Below, in pieces: positions 6,676 to 9,581 of a DNA stretch of 9,581 nt. Position 1 is the stretch's first letter; every line of letters begins with the position of its first letter. The notes beneath the pieces were generated by a model. It saw only the letters and a program-made list of their open reading frames with translations, was not told the origin of the DNA and did no database searches. The translations under genes and the position numbers were made by a program. Source of the DNA: CAYYYA01 sp964487895 (GTDB lineage Bacteria; Patescibacteriota; Patescibacteriia; UBA1558; 2-01-FULL-52-15); the NCBI GenBank assembly GCA_964487895.1, contig CAZASM010000031.1, positions 1-9,581 of the forward strand, in the 5' to 3' direction.

Positions 6676-6865
6676 GGAACTAGCTGATTGCTGACCTCTC
6701 ATGGAGAGTTACTGACTTGTTTAAGGTCGGTATTTTTGGTCGCAATCTGCTAAAAAAACGACTACAGTGCCCTGTTGACAGTCGTGAAACTATCCACAGA
6801 AGACCTAGAGACCTAGATCCAAACAGGGGGTTTTAGTTTACACTGTAGCCGAATGAGCGAATGAT
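6645..6865 (-). ncRNA. Candidate structured RNA of unknown class, downstream of the recombinase gene
   Basis: No credible ORF lies here, yet the minus strand is full of matched helices. Domain 1: CTACAGTG (6848-6841) pairs perfectly with CACTGTAG (6769-6762), and CCCTGTT (6828-6822) with AACAGGG (6776-6770). The 3' arms are contiguous, while the 5' arms are split by a 12-nt A-rich bulge. Inside is a 7-bp hairpin GATCTAG/CTAGGTC (6819-6813, 6808-6802) with a GTCT loop. A seven-T tract follows (6758-6752). Domain 2: 6751-6742 pairs with 6691-6682 (9 of 10 bp), extended by GACC/GGTC (6741-6738, 6696-6693). The strong terminator closes the unit. A consensus -35 TTGACA (6900-6895) with a weak -10 TAAGCT 17 nt on could start a ~220-nt RNA. 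Hallmarks of tmRNA, RNase P RNA, SRP RNA and 6S RNA were looked for and not found. It could instead be a structured 3' UTR. Confidence 0.5.
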
Positions 6866-6901
6866 GTCTGTAGCTTAAGGTTAATTTGCTGGAGTGTCAA
6901 A

Positions 6902-7864
6902 CTATTCATTACGAATGTCAGCTCCACCGTGAAACTTGGAGTGGACATCTTTCAATTGCTTGTTGGTGACGTGAGTATAGATTTGAGTGGTGGCAATATT
7001 TTTGTGACCAAGAAACTCTTGGACTAGACGGAGGTCAACTCCATGGATCAATAAATCAGTAGCATATGAATGACGCAGGGTATGTGGTGATGCTTCTACC
7101 GGTATTCCAGCTAGCCTAGTGTATTTCTGAACTATGCGTTCCATAGACCTGCTTGTCAGTCTATTAGCTTGCTCGCCAGTATTAAAGCTGTGAGAGATAA
7201 ACAGCGCTTTGTCTTCATCGTTGCGCTCTTTCAGGTATTTTTGTAACCATTCGACGCAACGGGTGGAGAAATAGACCGTTCTTACTCTATTGCCTTTACC
7301 TACAACAGTAGTTTCAAGATTTGTCGCTTGTTTTTTGACTGGTATGCGCTCTTTGTTTAACTTCACCAACTCAGCAACACGTAATCCAGTGGAAAATAGT
7401 GTTTCTAAGATTGCCCGATCTCTCAGGCCGATAATGTTTTCAATGTCAGGCGCTAATAATAATCTTTCAATTTGATCTAGCGTTAGAAATTTAATTTTCT
7501 GACCCGATTTGTCATCTTTGGCCAGTTTGACCTTACTCGGTGGAATACTCGGAATATCTGAATCAATAAAGTAAGTCAATAATCCTCGGAGCGCGATTAA
7601 ATAATAGTTTTGTGTTGTGCGCTTCAAAAGTTTTTTTTCGTCACCGCTTCTTTTGGCCAGAAATAAGCGATAGTCCCAGATGTGGTCAGTGGTCAGCAGG
7701 GGAGGGGTGAGGTCTTCTTTGCCAATCGAACGTAACCACTCGGTAAATTTTTTTAGATACCGGCTGTAATTAATTTGTGTAATTTCAGAAAGTCCGCGTT
7801 CAACTTCCAAATGATCTAAGAAATCAGGAATGTATTGGCGGAGGGGTTTGTAGGAAGGGGACAT
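6902..7864 (-). CDS. Xer-type tyrosine recombinase/integrase
   Basis: This 320-residue tyrosine recombinase has both expected domains. The N-terminal SAM-like core-binding domain (~8-105) includes FLDHLEVERGLSEITQINYSRYLKKF. The catalytic domain runs from ~125. All catalytic residues are visible: R162 (STGLRVAEL), K190 (VVGKGNR), H261 and R264 (HTLRH), H287 (LGHKN) and the nucleophile Y297 (TTQIYTHVT). The length is close to XerC/XerD (~300 aa). Such enzymes resolve chromosome dimers at dif, or move integrative elements. XerC, XerD or a single-recombinase XerA/H/S-type role cannot be told apart from one copy. A 28-bp palindrome overlaps its promoter and repeats lie beyond it, which fits either a self-contained Xer/dif unit or an element integrase. 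The ATG at 7864 has no SD; the leader is ~40 nt. Confidence 0.93.
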   Translation of the reverse strand: MSPSYKPLRQYIPDFLDHLEVERGLSEITQINYSRYLKKFTEWLRSIGKEDLTPPLLTTDHIWDYRLFLAKRSGDEKKLLKRTTQNYYLIALRGLLTYFIDSDIPSIPPSKVKLAKDDKSGQKIKFLTLDQIERLLLAPDIENIIGLRDRAILETLFSTGLRVAELVKLNKERIPVKKQATNLETTVVGKGNRVRTVYFSTRCVEWLQKYLKERNDEDKALFISHSFNTGEQANRLTSRSMERIVQKYTRLAGIPVEASPHTLRHSYATDLLIHGVDLRLVQEFLGHKNIATTQIYTHVTNKQLKDVHSKFHGGADIRNE

Positions 7865-7913
7865 ACTAATTAATTGATGAATAGACTAATTGATTAAATG
7901 GCTTATGTGGATA

Positions 7914-7942
7914 AGTATAGTATGTCGCACAATATATGTAAA
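7914..7942 (-). promoter_or_regulatory. Sigma70-type promoter of the recombinase gene
   Basis: On the minus strand TTTACA (7942-7937), a 17-nt spacer and TATACT (7919-7914) match the consensus at 5 of 6 bases each. Predicted transcription start is near 7907. The -35 and most of the spacer lie inside the 28-bp inverted repeat, so a protein bound there would block this promoter. Confidence 0.65.
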
Positions 7943-7949
7943 GCGACAT
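7922..7949. repeat. 28-bp inverted repeat: dif-like site or operator
   Basis: Perfect 7-bp arms ATGTCGC (7922-7928) and GCGACAT (7943-7949) flank 14 bp. The total is 28 bp, the length of a dif site. Read as 11-6-11, the half-sites ATGTCGCACAA and TAAAGCGACAT agree at 8 of 11 positions as inverted copies around a TATATG centre. The match to textbook dif sequences is only partial. The repeat sits at the recombinase promoter, so self-repression is the main alternative. Confidence 0.55.
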
Positions 7950-8169
7950 GGCAATAAGCCTTTTCTTTAATAACCTGAATAAACCACTATCTAAGGCCTC
8001 TCCACCGTCACTTTAGAAATTATACACTATTGTCTACAATTGCTACTAATATCCTATTTGGAAATCTATCTACGCTCTTGAAAATATCTCTCACACAATT
8101 GCAATTCAACCTATCTTGATACCTGCTAGCCTGAGTCTGGCCTTCACAGTGGCTTAAAACGGGTTTTTA

Positions 8170-8184
8170 GGGTATCAGGGTACC
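8170..8184. repeat. GGGTATCA(G/T)GGTACC motif, copy 1
   Basis: GGGTATCAGGGTACC occurs here and again at 8262-8276 with one base changed. Its GGTA...TACC ends make it a near-palindrome. It stands 7 nt before copy 1 of the purine-rich repeat. Confidence 0.55.
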
Positions 8185-8191
8185 TTGAAAA

Positions 8192-8212
8192 TTAAGAATG
8201 AAGAATTAAGAA
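8192..8212 (+). repeat. Purine-rich dispersed repeat, copy 1
   Basis: A 21-nt unit starting TTAAGAATGAAG is repeated exactly at 8311-8331, 119 nt on, and at 19 of 21 bases at 8447-8467. Copies are followed at variable distance by a GAATATT(G/T)GAA tail. They are too few, too irregular and too long-spaced for CRISPR. Confidence 0.65.
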
Positions 8213-8261
8213 AGAAGAATATTTGAAATTAAAAATTGAGACTCTCCAAAATGTGATCGCA

Positions 8262-8276
8262 GGGTATCATGGTACC
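8262..8276. repeat. GGGTATCA(G/T)GGTACC motif, copy 2
   Basis: GGGTATCATGGTACC is the second copy of the motif at 8170-8184, differing at one base, and again precedes a copy of the purine-rich repeat. A reverse-oriented TGATACC at 8118-8124 may be a remnant of a third. Confidence 0.55.
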
Positions 8277-8310
8277 TGTAATTGTTAAATTGAATTATGT
8301 AAATTAAGAG

Positions 8311-8331
8311 TTAAGAATGAAGAATTAAGAA
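8311..8331 (+). repeat. Purine-rich dispersed repeat, copy 2
   Basis: This is an exact copy of the 21-nt unit at 8192-8212, here followed directly by a TATTGGAAATTAT tail that is partly shared with the other copies. Confidence 0.65.
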
Positions 8332-8446
8332 TATTGGAAATTATGTGATTTTGGTTATTCGGATGATTTCTGAATTGAGAGCGACAGATATGTTTTCCTA
8401 TTGTGGGTGTCAAATCTATCTTGTGTCGTAAAATATTTATGACAAA

Positions 8447-8467
8447 TTAAGAATAAAGAAATAAGAA
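8447..8467 (+). repeat. Purine-rich dispersed repeat, copy 3 (diverged)
   Basis: It matches the unit at 19 of 21 bases and is followed by TTATGAATATTGGAA. It abuts the terminator of the two-gene unit. Confidence 0.55.
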
Positions 8468-8483
8468 TTATGAATATTGGAAT

Positions 8484-8531
8484 AAAAAAATCCGCCACGC
8501 TCTCCGACTTGGTGTCGAAGTAACGTGGCGG
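8484..8531 (-). terminator. Long hairpin terminator of the two-gene small operon
   Basis: CCGCCACG (8492-8499) and CGTGGCGG (8524-8531) form a perfect 8-bp outer stem. Inside, CTCCGAC (8502-8508) pairs with GTCGAAG (8514-8520) around a 5-nt loop. On the minus strand a run of seven T residues (8490-8484) follows, so it terminates minus-strand transcription. It lies 22 nt past the stop of the 81-aa ORF. Confidence 0.88.
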
Positions 8532-8553
8532 TATTGGCTGGTGTTGTAGTACT

Positions 8554-8799
8554 CTACTCTACCAGCGGGACAGGGCTGGGAATACCATGTGCGACGCTGA
8601 TGACGTCGAATGGTAGAATTGTGCCTTGCTCTGTGATCAGAGCCCAATCCTTAAGGTCTGTACCTCGATGGGTACTTGTGACTCGGCGAAACATGCTTGC
8701 AAAGCCGATGAAATGATAGGTGATTGGCTCACCATCGGCAAGGATCTGATCATCTTCGCTCAGTCTGGCGACCAAACGAGTAATTCGCAGTTTAGCCAC
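8554..8799 (-). CDS. Unrecognised 81-aa protein, second gene of a small operon
   Basis: I choose the GTG at 8799. It is preceded by GGAGG (8808-8804) at 4 nt, and its first base is the last base of the upstream ORF's TAG (TAGTG overlap), a typical coupled start. A TTG at 8841 would add 14 residues but has no SD. The product (MAKLRITRLVARLSEDDQIL... to ...SPVPLVE) has a basic N-terminus, a mixed charged middle and a Pro-rich C-terminus. No signal peptide, membrane segment or motif is recognisable. G+C is visibly higher than in flanking genes. The hairpin terminator follows directly. Function unknown. Two small coupled ORFs in one unit recall toxin-antitoxin layout, but nothing in the protein itself supports that. 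Confidence 0.6.
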   Translation of the reverse strand: MAKLRITRLVARLSEDDQILADGEPITYHFIGFASMFRRVTSTHRGTDLKDWALITEQGTILPFDVISVAHGIPSPVPLVE

Positions 8800-9008
8800 T
8801 ATACCTCCGTTGTTTGCAGCAGTGTGGACAGTGGCGTCCAAGTCTTGGAGCTGACAGAATGCGCCACTCCCCAGTTCAGCGTCGAATTGATTTCATCGAG
8901 TAGAACTTTCAGCGCTCGTACTGATGTGCACTCAAAACGCAACACTCTTCCACCGCGTCGCGGTCTGCCATCCTCTCCAAGAGGTGTGGCGAAAAAAGGA
9001 ACGTTCAA
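8799..9008 (-). CDS. Unrecognised 69-aa protein, first gene of a small operon
   Basis: The start is a TTG at 9008, the first codon after an in-frame TAA, preceded by AGGGAGG (9019-9013) at 4 nt. The product starts MNVPFFATPLGEDGRPRRGGRVLRFE and ends WTPLSTLLQTTEV. It has a basic Gly/Arg turn (residues 14-21) and a possible amphipathic helix (ALKVLLDEINSTL, 32-44); no known domain is recognised. Together with its promoter, coupled partner and terminator it forms a complete isolated unit. A longer frame exists on the plus strand (8626-9012), but it has no promoter or SD and an implausible Ser/Cys/Thr-rich composition. Function unknown. Confidence 0.58.
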   Translation of the reverse strand: MNVPFFATPLGEDGRPRRGGRVLRFECTSVRALKVLLDEINSTLNWGVAHSVSSKTWTPLSTLLQTTEV

Positions 9009-9012
9009 TTAG

Positions 9013-9019
9013 CCTCCCT
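9013..9019 (-). promoter_or_regulatory. Strong Shine-Dalgarno of the 69-aa ORF
   Basis: AGGGAGG on the minus strand, 4 nt before the TTG start. It decides the start here and is notable because no other gene in the window, apart from the coupled partner, has a recognisable SD. Confidence 0.65.
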
Positions 9020-9060
9020 ATTGTAAGTGTACATACATAGGCGATTTGCCAAGTTTCAGT

Positions 9061-9089
9061 ATTATAGCAACTCTACCACATATTGTCAA
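9061..9089 (-). promoter_or_regulatory. Perfect-consensus sigma70 promoter of the small operon
   Basis: On the minus strand TTGACA (9089-9084), exactly 17 nt, then TATAAT (9066-9061), with a TGC extension before the -10. All 12 core bases match. Predicted start is near 9054, giving a ~45-nt leader that contains two tiny ATG frames (from 9038 and 9034) and the SD. This is the strongest promoter visible in the window. Confidence 0.85.
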
Positions 9090-9126
9090 TATAGGTGGCA
9101 GATTAGGCTGAACTTGCTTATTTTTG

Positions 9127-9581
9127 CTATTTAAAATAGAGATAATCCCCGAACCTCAGGTCAACGTATTGAATGCCTGTAGGTAGGTAATTTTGGCCTA
9201 GGAGTTCTTTGTAACGAGTCAGCTGTTTACTGTAATCCTCTGTTGGTGATAGATAGAGACGGTAACCTTTATCCACGGAAATCATGATAGTGTCAGCATC
9301 GTCTGTCAGGTGGAACTTTTCTAATTTTGCTAGGTTAGGACTGAGGTCCCACGCTTGTAGAACAGCTGTGGCTTGCTGTAAATAGTTCAGTGAGATGTCT
9401 TGATTCTGATCCAGACGCTCATCAGCAATCACTGTGGCTTTATCTGGTATGGATTGTACTTGTTCTTGGGTTTGACCGGTGTAGCTTAATTTGAAATACG
9501 CAGCTGGTGTTTGGCGAATGAACGGAGCAATACTTTCGCTGGCAATTATTTCTAAAGTTTGGGGAAAATGTTTCTTGATGG
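9127..9581 (-). CDS. ftsQ: Cell division protein FtsQ/DivIB, C-terminal part, 5' truncated by window
   Basis: The frame is open to the window edge, so the signal-anchor and start lie beyond it; about 150 residues are visible. The first visible residues IKKHFPQTLEIIASESIAPF match the end of the FtsQ POTRA domain (pattern: basic residues, P-x-T-L-x-I). A region corresponding to the FtsQ beta domain follows, ending in GIQYVDLRFGDYLYFK, the usual FtsQ C-terminus (YIDLRF...). FtsQ is a single-pass divisome protein that bridges early and late division proteins outside the membrane. The family call rests on these two motifs, as the sequence is otherwise divergent. No terminator is seen in the 37 nt before the small-operon promoter, so some readthrough into that unit is likely. 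A GTG at 9432 is internal. Confidence 0.82.
   Translation of the reverse strand, partial: IKKHFPQTLEIIASESIAPFIRQTPAAYFKLSYTGQTQEQVQSIPDKATVIADERLDQNQDISLNYLQQATAVLQAWDLSPNLAKLEKFHLTDDADTIMISVDKGYRLYLSPTEDYSKQLTRYKELLGQNYLPTGIQYVDLRFGDYLYFK

Larger units (their letters stand above)
7950..8483. other. Gene-free AT-rich spacer with dispersed repeats
   Basis: I see no coding region on either strand of this ~530-nt stretch: stops are frequent and no recognisable protein motif appears. It contains three copies of a purine-rich repeat and two of a GGGTATCA/GGTACC motif, listed separately. A TATAAT hexamer exists on the minus strand near 8022-8027, but no fitting -35 accompanies it. Confidence 0.6.

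Noticed and set aside
6644..6865. tmRNA, RNase P RNA, SRP RNA, 6S RNA or a tRNA
   Set aside because: I found no tRNA-like acceptor or T-arm, no tag frame, no GAGGAAAGUCC-type core, no SRP apical motif and no end-to-end 6S pairing. The GGTTAACTCC stretch belongs to the terminator loop.
8022..8027. TATAAT hexamer on the minus strand as a second recombinase promoter
   Set aside because: No -35 at a usable distance and no proper TGn extension; the promoter at 7914-7942 is far better.
8170..8482. CRISPR array
   Set aside because: The repeats are AT-rich and irregularly spaced (119 and 136 nt), one copy is diverged, and no cas genes are near.
8492..8531. Integron attC site
   Set aside because: The hairpin lacks the paired RYYYAAC/GTTRRRY core sites and extrahelical bases, and it is followed by a T tract, so it is a terminator.
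8626..9012. 128-aa open frame on the plus strand opposite the two small minus-strand ORFs
   Set aside because: It has no promoter, SD or terminator on its strand, its composition is Ser/Cys/Thr-rich as in antisense shadows, and the minus strand carries a complete set of expression signals.

Overview
This window looks like a chromosomal stretch of a Candidate Phyla Radiation (Patescibacteria) bacterium. This is inferred from gene style, not from a marker gene. The genes are compact and tightly packed. The single-domain response regulators have LTNL and (V/I)KSD motifs. Other genes encode a PilB-family ATPase, a polyprenol-phosphate mannose synthase next to a GT-C glycosyltransferase, a single Xer-type recombinase and a divergent FtsQ. 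Most starts lack a Shine-Dalgarno (SD) sequence. TGA acts as a normal stop at two gene ends (4490-4492 and 6199-6201), so the Gracilibacteria/Absconditabacteria code does not apply.

Layout. Positions 2-3268 (+) hold a tight operon: the 3' part of a PAS-containing histidine kinase, two stand-alone CheY-like receivers and a PilB/GspE-family ATPase. This reads as a phosphorelay linked to type IV pilus assembly. The ATPase is odd: the Walker B glutamate and the second His-box histidine are both replaced. A small lipoprotein (3270-3650, -) converges on it. An intergenic hairpin and tandem-motif element (3683-3789) then leads into a two-gene mannosylation operon (3791-6201, +), with a Dol-P-Man-synthase-like GT2 overlapping an ArnT/PMT-like GT-C membrane protein. 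An HU gene follows (6294-6578, +) with its own extended -10 promoter and a clear terminator.

The second half is accessory in character. Positions 6644-6865 contain no credible gene, but the minus strand carries a densely structured candidate RNA ending in a strong intrinsic terminator, just downstream of a tyrosine recombinase (6902-7864, -). The recombinase promoter overlaps a 28-bp inverted repeat (7922-7949) that is either a dif-like recombination site or an operator. Positions 7950-8483 are a gene-free, AT-rich spacer with three copies of a purine-rich repeat and two copies of a GGGTATCA-type motif. Next comes an isolated minus-strand transcription unit (8484-9089). It has a perfect-consensus promoter, two small unrecognised overlapping ORFs (69 and 81 aa) with strong SD sequences and non-ATG starts, and a long hairpin terminator. 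The window ends inside a minus-strand FtsQ/DivIB gene.

The best candidates for something undescribed are the two-gene micro-operon, the structured RNA behind the recombinase gene, the 28-bp palindrome at the recombinase promoter and the apparently hydrolysis-defective PilB.
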